Below, in pieces: positions 42,784-53,338 of a stretch of 64,000 nucleotides of DNA; the first letter of the stretch is position 1, and each line of letters begins with the position of its first letter. Both the position numbers and the translations under genes were made by a program. The DNA is from Alphaproteobacteria bacterium (GTDB taxonomy: Bacteria; Pseudomonadota; Alphaproteobacteria; Rhodobacterales; Rhodobacteraceae): positions 1 through 64,000 of the forward strand of contig JAUIAU010000012.1 in NCBI GenBank assembly GCA_030425185.1, read 5' to 3'. The notes under the pieces were generated by a model. That model saw nothing but the letters and a program-made list of their open reading frames with translations. It made no database searches and had not been told where the DNA came from.

Positions 42784-44025
42784 ATGGCCGGGTTCGACAT
42801 CGCGGTGATCGGGGGCGGCATCGTCGGCACCTGCACGGCGCTCTGGGCGCAGACACGCGGACACCGGGTCGTTCTGATTGACCCGGCCCCGCCCGGCTCG
42901 GGGACAAGCTCGGGCAACGCCTGCACGCTGGCGACCTACGGCTGTCTGCCGGTCAACGACCCCTCGGTGTTGCGCAACCTGCCCCGCCTCGCGACCTCCG
43001 GGGACAGCCCGCTGGCGCTGTCCTGGTCCCATGCGCTGCGCAATCCCGGCTGGATGCTGGCCTTTCTCGCGAACTGCCGCGCGGGGCGGGCGCGGGCCAT
43101 CGCCGGGCACCTCGCCGGGCTTCTGGCGCAGGCCGATGCCGGGCTGAACCCGCTGATCGAGGTGGCGGAGGCCCAGGACCTGATCGTGGCGCGCGGCCAG
43201 CTGACGGTCTGGAGCACCGAGGCCGCGGCGGCGGCCGCGGACGCGGGGCTGGCGCTGCGCCGCGCCCTCGGGGTGAGTTGGACCGAGATCCACCCGGCGG
43301 ACGCGCGGCGGATGGAACCGGGCCTGACCCTGCCCGTGGCCCGCGCCGTGCATTACCCCGAGGCACGCCATGTCCGCGACCCGCAGGCGCTGGTCGCCCG
43401 CTTCCATGCCGCCTTCGCGGCGCAGGGCGGTGTCACCGTCACCGCCCGCGCCACCGCCACACGCGACACCGGCGACCGCGTCGAGGTCACGACCGAGGCC
43501 GGTCCGGTCGATGCCGGCCGCGTTGTGATTGCCGCCGGGGCCTTCGCCCGCCAGATCGCCGGGGCCGGAAGGGCGCGGCTGCCGCTCGGAACCGAGCGCG
43601 GGTATCACCTGCTCTTTGCCGGGGATGCGCACCGGGTAACGCGGCCCGTGGGCTGGGCCGAAGGCGGGTTCTATGCCACCCCGATGGCGCGCGGGCTGCG
43701 GCTGGCAGGAACGGTGGAGATTGCGGCGCTCGACGCCCCGCCCTCGGCAAACCGCCTTGGCTATCTCGCCCGACGCGGGGCCGAGATGCTGGGCCCCCTG
43801 CCCGAGCCCGACGAAACGTGGCTGGGTTTCCGCCCGACCTTCCCCGACTCGCTGCCCGCGATCGGGCCAAGCCCGGCGTCGCCGCGCATCCTGCACGCCT
43901 TCGGGCACCAGCACCTCGGGCTGACGCTGGGCGGGATCACCGGGCGGATCGTCACCGATCTGGCCGAGGGCCGCGCGCCGAACCAGCCGATCGCGGCGTT
44001 CTCGCCCGCACGGCGGTTCTTCTAG
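42784..44025 (+). CDS. FAD-dependent oxidoreductase, DadA (D-amino-acid dehydrogenase)-like
   Basis: 413-residue DAO-family flavoprotein with the FAD motif IAVIGGGIVGTCTALWA and the closing motif FGHQHLGLTLGGITGRIVTDL. Layout and length match the small subunit of D-amino-acid dehydrogenase and related opine or hydroxyproline oxidases. A quinone is the usual acceptor. The 84-bp spacer to the cytochrome gene shows no obvious terminator. Its stop overlaps the convergent eutC stop by four bases. Substrate uncertain. Confidence 0.85.
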   Translation: MAGFDIAVIGGGIVGTCTALWAQTRGHRVVLIDPAPPGSGTSSGNACTLATYGCLPVNDPSVLRNLPRLATSGDSPLALSWSHALRNPGWMLAFLANCRAGRARAIAGHLAGLLAQADAGLNPLIEVAEAQDLIVARGQLTVWSTEAAAAAADAGLALRRALGVSWTEIHPADARRMEPGLTLPVARAVHYPEARHVRDPQALVARFHAAFAAQGGVTVTARATATRDTGDRVEVTTEAGPVDAGRVVIAAGAFARQIAGAGRARLPLGTERGYHLLFAGDAHRVTRPVGWAEGGFYATPMARGLRLAGTVEIAALDAPPSANRLGYLARRGAEMLGPLPEPDETWLGFRPTFPDSLPAIGPSPASPRILHAFGHQHLGLTLGGITGRIVTDLAEGRAPNQPIAAFSPARRFF

Positions 44026-44774
44026 CCGCTGCCGGGCAAGGCCCCCGCCGCGATCAGGCGGCTCAGGGCCACGCCGCTCTGCCCGGCGCGGCGCATGGCG
44101 AGGATCAGCCGTTCGGCCTGCCGCGCGGCCTCGGGGACCGGGGTGCCGGCCTCGCGGATGTTCGACAGGCAGTTGCGGGCGCTGTCCGGCGTGTCGGGGC
44201 GCGGCGCATGGGTGATGTAGACCCCGAGACTGTCCGCCGCCGAAAGCCCCGGCCGCTCGCCCAGCGCCATCACCACGGTGCCCGCCCCCATCGCCAGTGC
44301 GATCTTGTCGCCGAGCGCGACGCGGGCCTGCCGGGCCAGCACCACGGGGCCGAGGCTCAGCCCCTGCGCCGCCAGCCGGTCGGCCAGCGCCGCGACGAAG
44401 GCGACCCCGTTCAGCGCCACCGCCGTCGCGGACAGCCCGTCGCCCAGAACCAGCGCCACGTCCACCGGGCCGGTCCCGGCGAGGGTCGCGGCGTCCGCCT
44501 CGGGCAACTGCCGTCCGAGGTCGGGACGCTGCACGAAGGTCTGCCGGTCGCCCGCCGCGCTGGTCACCGCGCGATGCGCCAGCCCGGCGCGGTCGAGGGC
44601 CGCTTGCAGGGCCGCGATGTCCACATCCGCCAGCACCGCCTCGCGCGCCCGGGCATGGTCGAGCGCGAAGTCGAGCGTCCGCGCCGTCTCCAGCGCCCGC
44701 CCGCGCGCGCCGAAGGTCAGCCGGGCCTCGGTCAGGGCGCGGATCGCCGCCGGTGTCAGGGCGCCGTCACTCAT
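44022..44774 (-). CDS. eutC: Ethanolamine ammonia-lyase small subunit
   Basis: 250-residue EutC. Typical segments are RQTFVQRPDLGRQLPEADA, DVALVLGDGLSATAV and the C-terminal SNIREAGTPVPEAARQAERLI with the cobalamin-contacting Cys region nearby. With EutB it splits ethanolamine to acetaldehyde and ammonia. Its ATG overlaps the eutB stop (44771-44774). No microcompartment shell genes are in the window. Confidence 0.94.
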   Translation of the reverse strand: MSDGALTPAAIRALTEARLTFGARGRALETARTLDFALDHARAREAVLADVDIAALQAALDRAGLAHRAVTSAAGDRQTFVQRPDLGRQLPEADAATLAGTGPVDVALVLGDGLSATAVALNGVAFVAALADRLAAQGLSLGPVVLARQARVALGDKIALAMGAGTVVMALGERPGLSAADSLGVYITHAPRPDTPDSARNCLSNIREAGTPVPEAARQAERLILAMRRAGQSGVALSRLIAAGALPGSG

Positions 44775-46147
44775 GCCGCGGGCAGCCTGAGCTGGCCCAG
44801 CGCCGCCGCGAGCGCGGGCAGGTTCACGCCGGGCGCACCGATGCCGTGCCGGTCCATCCAGGCCTCGAACTCGGGCGCGGGCGGGCGGCCGAGCGTCTCG
44901 CGGATGAACTGCGCGTCGTGGAAGGCCAGCGACTGGTAATTCAGCATGATGTCATCGGCGCCCGGCACGGTGATGACGAAACTGACCCCCGCCGCGGCCA
45001 GCGAGACCAGCAGCAAGTCCATGTCCTCCTGATCGGCCCAGGAGTGGTTGGTATAACAGACGTCCACCCCCATCGGCAGGCCGAGGAGCTTGCCGCAGAA
45101 ATGGTCCTCCAGCCCGGCGCGGATGATCTGCTTGCCGTCGGCCAGGTACTCCGGCCCGATGAAGCCGACGACCGTGTTGACCAGAAGCGGGCGATAGCGC
45201 CGGGCGACGGCATAGGCGCGCGTCTCCATCGTCTGCTGGTCCATGCCGTGATGCGCGTCCGCCGAGAGGGCCGCACCCTGCCCGGTCTCGAAATACATCA
45301 CGTTGCCATCTGCCGGGGCCCGGCCCAGTGCGCGGGCGGCCTCCCACGCCTCGTCGAGCAGGCCGAGCGTCACGCCGAACCCCGCGTTGGCCTTCTCGGA
45401 GCCCGCGACGGACTGGAACACGAGGTCCACCGGCGCACCGGCCTCCATCGCGGCGAGCGCGGTCGTGACATGACCGAGGCAGCAGTGCTGGGTCGGGATG
45501 TCGAGCTGGATGCGGATCGCGTCGAGCACCTCGCAGATCCGGATGTAGTCGGGCAGCGTGTCGGTGGCCGGGTTGACCCCGATCACCGCGTCGCCCGCCC
45601 CCATCAGCAGCCCGTCGAGGGCCGCGACCGCGATCCCCCGGCTGTCGTCAGTCGGGTGGTTGGGCTGGTTGCGGGTGGAAAGCCGCCCGCGCAGCCCGAT
45701 GGTCGAGCGGAACCGGGTGACGACCTCGATCTTCGCGGCCACCGCGATCAGGTCCTGCGCGCGCATGATCTTCGAGACCGCCGCGACCATCTCGGGGGTC
45801 AGGCCGAAGGCGAGGCGGCCCAGCGTCCCGCCGTCCGTCGCGGGATCGAGCAGCCAGTCGCGGAACGCCCCCACGGTCAGCGACCGGACCGGGGCGAAGG
45901 CGGCGGGATCGTGCTGGGCAAGGATCAGCCCGGTCACGGCGTCGCCCTCGACCTGCATCACGTCGTCGAGGAAATCGGTGAGCGGCACGTCGGCGAGGCA
46001 GCGCTGCGCCGCGATCCGCTCCAGCGGCCCGTCTGCCGCAACACCGGCCAGCGCATCGCCGCTGCGCGCGGGCGAGGCCCGGGCGAGCAGCGTCTTCAGG
46101 TCAGGGAAGACGTAGCGGGTGCCCTGGATGTCGGTGCGGTAGCTCAT
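44771..46147 (-). CDS. eutB: Ethanolamine ammonia-lyase large subunit (adenosylcobalamin-dependent)
   Basis: 458-residue catalytic barrel subunit, normal length. Conserved stretches include RSTIGLRGRLSTRNQPNHPTDD, GDAVIGVNPATD, FETGQGAALSADAHHG and the C-terminal GADDIMLNYQSLAFHD. Radical chemistry depends on adenosylcobalamin; no reactivase (eutA) or B12 genes are seen here. The start at 46147 gives the family N-terminus MSYRTDIQG. The pair supplies nitrogen or carbon from membrane-lipid ethanolamine. Confidence 0.95.
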   Translation of the reverse strand: MSYRTDIQGTRYVFPDLKTLLARASPARSGDALAGVAADGPLERIAAQRCLADVPLTDFLDDVMQVEGDAVTGLILAQHDPAAFAPVRSLTVGAFRDWLLDPATDGGTLGRLAFGLTPEMVAAVSKIMRAQDLIAVAAKIEVVTRFRSTIGLRGRLSTRNQPNHPTDDSRGIAVAALDGLLMGAGDAVIGVNPATDTLPDYIRICEVLDAIRIQLDIPTQHCCLGHVTTALAAMEAGAPVDLVFQSVAGSEKANAGFGVTLGLLDEAWEAARALGRAPADGNVMYFETGQGAALSADAHHGMDQQTMETRAYAVARRYRPLLVNTVVGFIGPEYLADGKQIIRAGLEDHFCGKLLGLPMGVDVCYTNHSWADQEDMDLLLVSLAAAGVSFVITVPGADDIMLNYQSLAFHDAQFIRETLGRPPAPEFEAWMDRHGIGAPGVNLPALAAALGQLRLPAA

Positions 46148-46199
46148 GGCCCGAAGGGGAGCATGCCGCGCCGCGCCGGGCAAGGGCGGAAAGGCCTAG

Positions 46200-46220
46200 C
46201 CCCGGGCGAGATGCCCGGGG
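46200..46220 (-). terminator. Terminator hairpin after the hydrogenase operon
   Basis: CCCCGGGC / GCCCGGGG stem of 8 bp with a 5-base loop, 30 bp beyond the SCP2-gene stop. On the minus strand it is followed by CTAGGCCTTTCC, a weak T-tract. Position suits the end of the hydrogenase transcript, just before eutB. Confidence 0.65.
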
Positions 46221-46249
46221 TGCCCGGCATCCGGGCAGCGGGTCTTGGC

Positions 46250-46648
46250 TCAGACCACTTTCGCCATGGCGGCGAAGCTCTTGATGAAGGGCCCGGCCAT
46301 CCGCGGGTCGCGGATCATCGCGGCGTAGTCGCCGACGACGAACTTCATCTTGCCGGTGGTATAGGCGACGCCGATGTTCATCATCGTCGGCGGCTTCTTC
46401 ATCCAGGCCTTCCAGCCCTCCTTCGCGTGGCGGATGTCCCAGTTCAGGGCCTGTCCGGTGAAGGGGCCGGTCTTCTCGACGAAGCCCTTCTTCACCTCCA
46501 GCACGCCGCGCGGGGTATCCTCGCCGGAGAAGCCATAGGCCACGTTGCTGTCGAAATCGATCTTCGCCAGCGCGTCGGCCAGTCCGGGCTCGGCGTTCCA
46601 CTGGCGGCCGAAGCCCTCGAACCAGGCTTCCGAAAACAATTCGCTCAT
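46250..46648 (-). CDS. SCP2 sterol-carrier-domain protein at the end of the hydrogenase operon
   Basis: 132-residue single-domain protein of the SCP2/sterol-carrier-like fold (GVLEVKKGFVEKTG; MMNIGVAYTTGKMKFVVGDYAAMI). SCP2 domains form a lipid- or hydrophobic-ligand-binding tunnel. Soluble, no signal. It lies 34 bp after hynL in the same direction and before a terminator, so it belongs to the hydrogenase transcript. A possible role is binding a quinone or lipid near the membrane electron module, or aiding maturation. Neither is shown. Confidence 0.8.
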   Translation of the reverse strand: MSELFSEAWFEGFGRQWNAEPGLADALAKIDFDSNVAYGFSGEDTPRGVLEVKKGFVEKTGPFTGQALNWDIRHAKEGWKAWMKKPPTMMNIGVAYTTGKMKFVVGDYAAMIRDPRMAGPFIKSFAAMAKVV

Positions 46649-46682
46649 GGTCAGTCTCGCTTTCTTCGTCGGACCCGGTGTC

Positions 46683-48400
<1,718 letters not shown>

Positions 48401-48404
<4 letters not shown>

Positions 48405-49780
48405 TCGGCTGCCTCCTTCGGCGTCTTCGGCAGGTGCGCGGCGATCACCGCGGCGAGGCTCTCGACCGGCATCGTGTCCCCGGCCTTGACCTTGCCCACC
48501 TCGAAATTCATCCGGCACGAGCCGCAGGAGACGACGAGGCTCTCGGCCCCGGTCTTCTCGATCTCGTTCATCTTCACGCGGTAGCCCGCCCGTTTCAGAG
48601 GATCGGCGCGTTCGATCAGGAAGTTGCCCGCGCCGCCGCCGCAGCAGAAGTTGTAGGTGCGCGAACTGTCGGTCTCGTGCAGGTCATAGCCGCAGGCCTT
48701 GAGGATCGCGCGCGGCTCGTCGAAGACCCCGCCCCAGCGCCCGACCTTGCAGGGATCGTGCAGCGCGATGGGCTTCTCGTGCTTCTGCGGCTCCAGCGTC
48801 AGGCGTCCGTCCATCACCGCCCGCCCGAAGTATTCCGAGACGGTCATCACGTCGAAGGGCACCGGCTTGCCGACGCTTTCGGCCGCGCCCCAGCGCAGCG
48901 CCGGGAAGGAGTGGCCGCACTCGGGCACGATCACCACCTTGGCCCCGATCCGGATCGCGGCCTCCGTCAGCTTGCGCGTCAGCTCCTTCTGGACCTTCAC
49001 GTCGCCCGAGAGCAGGCCGAAGTTGGCCCCCTCGTAGGCATCCGACAGGAGCGTGTAGTCGATGCCCATGTGGGTCAGCGTCTCGATCGCGCCGCCGGTC
49101 GCGTCGCGGAAGAGGTGGATGTCGAGGCCCGAGGTCACCAGCAGGACGTCGGCGCTCTCCTTGTCCACCGGGATGGCGAACCCGAGGCGCTGTTCGAGGT
49201 CCTCGATCCGGAACCGGAACAGGTCCGCGTCGGCGCCGAAGATCGTGCCGTCCGCCGCCTGCCCGTCGTCCATGAAGCGCAACTCGTCCGGCATCAGCCC
49301 GGCGGCGGCCAGCGCCTCGCGGTTCAGGTGCACCATCTCGGAGATGTTGATGCCCGACGGGCAGACGAGGTTGCAGCGGCCGCACATGGTGCAAGCGTCG
49401 TAGACCAGCGTCTGCTGGGCCCGCAGGTCATCCGCCGTGATCTCGGGGGTGGTCAGCCGGTGCAGCCAGCGCAGCGGGCTGAGCTCGCGCTGGTAGACCC
49501 GCTTCATCAGGTCCAGCTTGCGCACCGGCACGTAGGCCGGGTCCTCGGTCCCGATGTAGAACTGGCACGCCTCGGCACAGGCCCCGCAATGCACGCAGAC
49601 ATCCAGTTGCAGGGCGAAGGTGCCGTCGAGACCGTGCAGGAAGGTGTCCTTCGCCCGCTGCACGCGCTCGGCGTCGTCCATCTCGGGGGCCGGTTCGACC
49701 ATGTCGCCGATCGCGGCGGCCATCCCGTAGAACATGGCGAAGGCCTCGCCGAGTTCGTCCTTGGTGACAACTTCGGTCAT
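48401..49780 (-). CDS. isp2: Isp2: HdrD-like iron-sulfur protein of the hydrogenase
   Basis: 459 residues with two [4Fe-4S] motifs (CVHCGACAEAC and CTMCGRCNLVC, about 62-150) and two C-terminal CCG domains (PECGHSF...HDPC and FCCGGGAGN...SCGSC) as in heterodisulfide reductase HdrD. The first ferredoxin motif ends CQ rather than the usual CP. In Thiocapsa-type Hyn hydrogenases this protein passes electrons between the hydrogenase and the Isp1 cytochrome b, and so to the quinone pool or a thiol/disulfide partner. The start overlaps the isp1 stop (49777-49780). Confidence 0.92.
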
Positions 49781-50430
49781 ACCTCGACCCCCCTGCGCCA
49801 GAACTTGACCCCCATCACGTAGCGGGACGGGAGCATGGTGATGACGTGAACCAGCTTCGAGAACGGCAGCCACACCAGGAGCAGCGCCACCGACAGCAGG
49901 TGCAGGGCCAGCATCGTCTCGTAGGCGAGGCCGAGATGCGCGTAGGAGGCGAGGCCCGTCAGCAGCGGCAGCAGCACGACGACCACGCTGGCATAGTCGT
50001 CGAAGCCCGAGATCGCCCGCAGCACCGGTTGCGTGGCCCGCCGGATCAGCAGCATCACCAAGAGCCCCGCCGTGACCGCCGCGGCAACCAGGATCACCGT
50101 GTTCGGCAGCGCGGGCCACGAGAGGCCGAAGAGGCCCTCGAAGAACAGGATATGCACCTCGAACATCAGGAGCACGACGAAGAAGCCGACGTGCCAGACC
50201 CAGCCGGCGAGGAATTGCAGGCTGATGCGGTCGCGGAACACGCGGTTCGGGACGAAGCGGCTCCAGACCATGCGCCAGCCGCCACGCCAGAGGTCGTCGC
50301 GCCGGTTGCGCGACAGCGGCCGGGCGCGGGCGAGGAAGATCAGGCCGCCGATACGCCAGAAGAGGCCGACGACGAAGATGACGGCGGCCCATTCGAGGGC
50401 CGGTCCCCGGGCAAAATCGAGCAGGGTCAT
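49777..50430 (-). CDS. isp1: Isp1: membrane cytochrome b of the hydrogenase
   Basis: 217 residues with five hydrophobic helices, similar to the NarI/DsrM/HdrE cytochrome b family. Candidate heme b ligands are His in GWVWHVGFFVV, His in MFEVHILFF, His in ASYAHLGLAY and His in MLALHLLSV. It anchors Isp2 and the hydrogenase to the membrane and links them to quinone. The start at 50430 overlaps hynS (ATGA). Confidence 0.9.
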   Translation of the reverse strand: MTLLDFARGPALEWAAVIFVVGLFWRIGGLIFLARARPLSRNRRDDLWRGGWRMVWSRFVPNRVFRDRISLQFLAGWVWHVGFFVVLLMFEVHILFFEGLFGLSWPALPNTVILVAAAVTAGLLVMLLIRRATQPVLRAISGFDDYASVVVVLLPLLTGLASYAHLGLAYETMLALHLLSVALLLVWLPFSKLVHVITMLPSRYVMGVKFWRRGVEV

Positions 50431-51527
50431 TCGGATACCTCCGCCTTGCTGCGGTCCGCCGCGCGCTTTGCGGCAGCCTCGTGATGCGCCTTCTGGGCCT
50501 CGCGGCCCGCGACGCCCGCGACCACGGCCCCGGCCACGCCCGCGCCCACGGCGAGCGCCAGCGTCCGGCTGTCGAGGTCGGTGGCCTGGCTGAGCGGCTG
50601 GTAGAAGCTGCCCGCGTCCCAGAAATTCGGCTCGGAACAGCCGAGGCACGGATGCCCGGCCTCGATCGGGAAGCTGGTCCCGCCATTCCATTTCAGCACG
50701 GCGCAGGCATTGTAGGTCGTCGGGCCCTTGCAGCCGAGCTTGTAGAGGCACCAGCCCTTCTTCGCGCCCTCGTCGTCGAAGCTCTCGGCGAATTCGCCGC
50801 GCTCGTAGAACGGACGGCGGTAGCAGCGGTCATGGATGTTCTGGCCGTAGAACACGACCGGGCGCCCGAGGTCGTCGAGTTCCGGCAGTTCGCCGAAGGC
50901 GAGGAAATGCGCCAGCACCGAGGTCATGACCGCCGGGATCGGCGGGCAGCCCGGGATGTTCACGATGGGCTTGTCGCGGATGATCTCGGACACCGGCACC
51001 GCGCCGGTCGGGTTCGGATTGGCATAGGGAATGCCGCCGTAGGCCGCGCAGGTGCCGATGGACACGATTGCCGCCGCGCCCGCCGCGACCCGGCGCAGCG
51101 TCTCGACGTTGCTTTCGCCCGCCGTGGTCGAGAAGCCCATGTTCCCCAGCGGGATCGAGCCGTCCACCAGCACGAGGTACTGGCCCGCGTTCTCGGCCAT
51201 CGCGGCCTCGCGCGCCGCTTCGGCGGCATGACCGGACGCGGCCATCAGGGTGTGGTGGTAGTCGAGCGAGATGCTCTCGAAGATCAGGCTTTCGATGGAG
51301 GGGGCGTCGGAGCGCAGGATCGACTCGGTACACCCGGTGCATTCCTGGAAGGACAGCCAGATCACCGAGGGCCGGCGCTGCGCCTCGAGCGCCTGTGCGA
51401 TCCGGGGCGCCATCGCGGGCGGCAGGGCCAGCAGCGAGGCGGTCGTCGCGCAGTAGCGCAGGAAGCTGCGCCGGGAAATCCCGTGCGCCCGCAACCGGTC
51501 GCTCAGGCTGGGTGGCGGATGGGTCAT
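50427..51527 (-). CDS. hynS: [NiFe]-hydrogenase small subunit (HynS), Tat-exported
   Basis: 366 residues. The N-terminus has a twin-arginine signal (GISRRSFLRYCATTASLLALP), which would export the folded heterodimer with HynL. Iron-sulfur ligands include ECTGC (proximal cluster), GTCAAYGGI, NIPGCPP, and the C-terminal set HDRCYRR, CLYKLGCKGPTTYNAC and HPCLGCSEPNFWD. A hydrophobic stretch near 335-350 (LALAVGAGVAGAVVAGVAG) can anchor the C-terminus in the membrane. It overlaps both neighbours by ATGA. Confidence 0.95.
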   Translation of the reverse strand: MTHPPPSLSDRLRAHGISRRSFLRYCATTASLLALPPAMAPRIAQALEAQRRPSVIWLSFQECTGCTESILRSDAPSIESLIFESISLDYHHTLMAASGHAAEAAREAAMAENAGQYLVLVDGSIPLGNMGFSTTAGESNVETLRRVAAGAAAIVSIGTCAAYGGIPYANPNPTGAVPVSEIIRDKPIVNIPGCPPIPAVMTSVLAHFLAFGELPELDDLGRPVVFYGQNIHDRCYRRPFYERGEFAESFDDEGAKKGWCLYKLGCKGPTTYNACAVLKWNGGTSFPIEAGHPCLGCSEPNFWDAGSFYQPLSQATDLDSRTLALAVGAGVAGAVVAGVAGREAQKAHHEAAAKRAADRSKAEVSE

Positions 51528-51937
51528 CGCGAAGCCTCCGTTCTGCGCAGAAGATCGAGGTGGCGGGCAAGGCGCGCGCGCCCCGCGGCCATGTCGCCGG
51601 GATCGGCGGCGAGGATGTCGGGCAGGGCCGTCACCTCGACGAACCGGGCAACCGGCTGCCCCTCCTCGCTGAAATGGGTGACGCGCCAGACGCCGGGGAA
51701 GCCGGTCTCGCGGACCTCGCTCCGGCCCTGGGCGGTGATGACGGCCGAGACCTCGCCGGTGCCGAGCGCCGCGTCGAGCGCCGCGCTGTCCTGCGGTGCC
51801 ATCGGCAGGCGGTTCAGGTCGATCACGGTTGGCGTGCCGCTGTCCAACAGCCGGTCGAGCGCATGGCCGATTTCATTCAGGAGCGGCAGCACGTTGCCGG
51901 TCGAGGGCGTCGGGACGGGCGCGATGCGGGCGGTCAT
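51524..51937 (-). CDS. Hydrogenase expression/formation protein (HupH/HyaF C-terminal type)
   Basis: 137 residues matching the HupH/HyaF conserved C-terminal region: GNVLPLLNEIGHALDRLL, PTVIDLNRLPMAPQD, LGTGEVSAVI and the ending ETGFPGVWRVTHF. HupH is normally about 280 residues, so this is a single-domain form. The family assists maturation or quality control of the small subunit. It overlaps hynD and hynS by ATGA at both ends. Confidence 0.85.
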   Translation of the reverse strand: MTARIAPVPTPSTGNVLPLLNEIGHALDRLLDSGTPTVIDLNRLPMAPQDSAALDAALGTGEVSAVITAQGRSEVRETGFPGVWRVTHFSEEGQPVARFVEVTALPDILAADPGDMAAGRARLARHLDLLRRTEASR

Positions 51938-52428
51938 GCGGACAGCTCAGCCGGGCTGGCGGCCCAGCGGTCGAGCAGGCGCAGGGCCATGTCCACGGCG
52001 GGATCGATGGCGCGGGCCACGTCCGGGCTGAGGTCCAGCCCCCAGCCGATCTCGGCCGGCTCGATGGCGATCAGGGCGCGGAATGCAGGCAGATCGCCGG
52101 TCATCCGCGCCATGTCCATCAGGTCGGTGATCCCGACCTCGTGGACGGTCAGCTTGCCGGACCGCACGAATTCGTCCATCTCGGCGCCTTCCAGCAACCT
52201 GACCGACCCCGGCGCCTGCCCCAGCCGGGCGGCATCGAAGATCACTAGCCCGTCGGCGGTGGCGATGGCCTCGGCGAGGGTGAAGCTGAGGGTCCCGGCA
52301 TCGAGGCAGGTCAGCCCGGGCCTGTCCCCGGCCCGCGCGGCCAGCCGGTCCGCGGCCCGCGGCCCGGCCCCTTCATCGGTGAGCAGCGTGTTGCCGACGC
52401 CGAGAGCCAGGATGCGGGACGGATGCAT
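51934..52428 (-). CDS. hynD: Hydrogenase maturation endopeptidase
   Basis: 164-residue HupD/HyaD-family protease. It begins ILALGVGNTLLTDEGAGP, where the acidic residue in TDEG is one nickel-sensing ligand; further ligands are expected at Asp in FDAARLG and His in LTVHEVG. It removes the C-terminal tail of HynL after nickel insertion. I chose the ATG at 52428 with a GGAGG site; an ATG at 52473 would add 15 residues without family support. It is the first gene of the operon. The general hypABCDEF maturation genes are not in this window. Confidence 0.9.
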   Translation of the reverse strand: MHPSRILALGVGNTLLTDEGAGPRAADRLAARAGDRPGLTCLDAGTLSFTLAEAIATADGLVIFDAARLGQAPGSVRLLEGAEMDEFVRSGKLTVHEVGITDLMDMARMTGDLPAFRALIAIEPAEIGWGLDLSPDVARAIDPAVDMALRLLDRWAASPAELSA

Positions 52429-52506
52429 GGGCGAAACCTCCGGACGGAGCACGCGGTCGCAGCCTCCGAACACGGTTGTTTCTGAGCACTATTGCGGCGG
52501 CTGACA

Positions 52507-52520
52507 TTGAGCGAGATCAA
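52507..52520 (-). promoter_or_regulatory. Fnr-type box upstream of the hydrogenase operon
   Basis: TTGAG-CGAG-ATCAA differs from the FNR consensus TTGAT-N4-ATCAA at one base. It lies about 80 bp upstream of the hynD start codon, in the only non-coding gap before the operon. It predicts anaerobic activation by an FnrL-like regulator. Confidence 0.65.
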
Positions 52521-52585
52521 GGACGCTATCGAAAGTGTTTCTGCGATATCGGATTCGCCCTGAGGCAGAGCGGACTTGCCCGCGG

Positions 52586-53338
52586 CTACTCCGCTGCCTG
52601 AAGCACGCGGTCCTGCCGCGGGGGCAGGCCGAACTTCCGGGCATACTCGCGCGAGAACTGGGCCGAGCTTTCGTAGCCCAGCCCGAACGCGATCTCGGAG
52701 ACCTTCTCGTTCGTGCTGCGCAACGCCTCGCGGGCCCGCAGCAGGCGCAGGTCCTTCTGGTATTGCAGCGGCGAGGTGCCGGTGACGGCCCGGAAATGCT
52801 CGAAGAAGGCCGAACTGCTCATGCCAGCCCGGTCGGCAAGGGCACCGACCACCAGCGGCCGCGCAAGGTCGGACTGGATTTCGCGGGTGGCCTCGAAGAT
52901 GCGGCTGGCCGTCGTCTCGTGCGACAGGAGCCTGCGCAGGGGCTGGGCGTGGGACCCGAGCAGAAGCCGCGCATGGATCTCTCGCGCCGCGATCGGGGCC
53001 AGCAGGCGGTGCGCCTCGGGGTGTACGCAATGCTGAAGATAACGCAGGATGGCGTCTTCCATCTGCACGTCGCGCGGGGCCAGCGTGATGGAGAACGGGT
53101 CCTGCGGGGCCGCGGGCCGCATGGGGGCCACATCGGCCGACAGGCCGCGGAGAAGGTCGAGGTCGATGGGAAAGACGAGCGCCACGTAGGGACGGTCGGG
53201 CGCGGCCTCGGTGATGCGCGAGACGACCGGCAGGGCGTGGCTGACCACCAGCGATTGCCCGTCCGCGACGCGCAGCGTCCGCTTGCTTGTCCCGACCTCC
53301 TTCGCGCCCTGCAGCACGAGGCAGAGAAGCGGGCGGTA
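52586..53338 (-). pseudogene. AraC-family regulator, truncated at its 5' end
   Basis: Remnant of an AraC-type regulator of the YqhC-like class. The cupin-like N-terminal domain begins in mid-strand (YRPLLCLVLQGAKEV), followed by a normal double-HTH C-terminal domain (ADRAGMSSSAFFEHFRAVTG and ESSAQFSREYARKFG). About 30 N-terminal residues and the start are missing: the reading frame meets a stop at 53342-53344, and phage coding sequence on the other strand starts at about 53338. A GTG at 53317 could still allow a shortened product of 243 residues. Interrupted by rearrangement with the prophage fragment. Confidence 0.8.
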
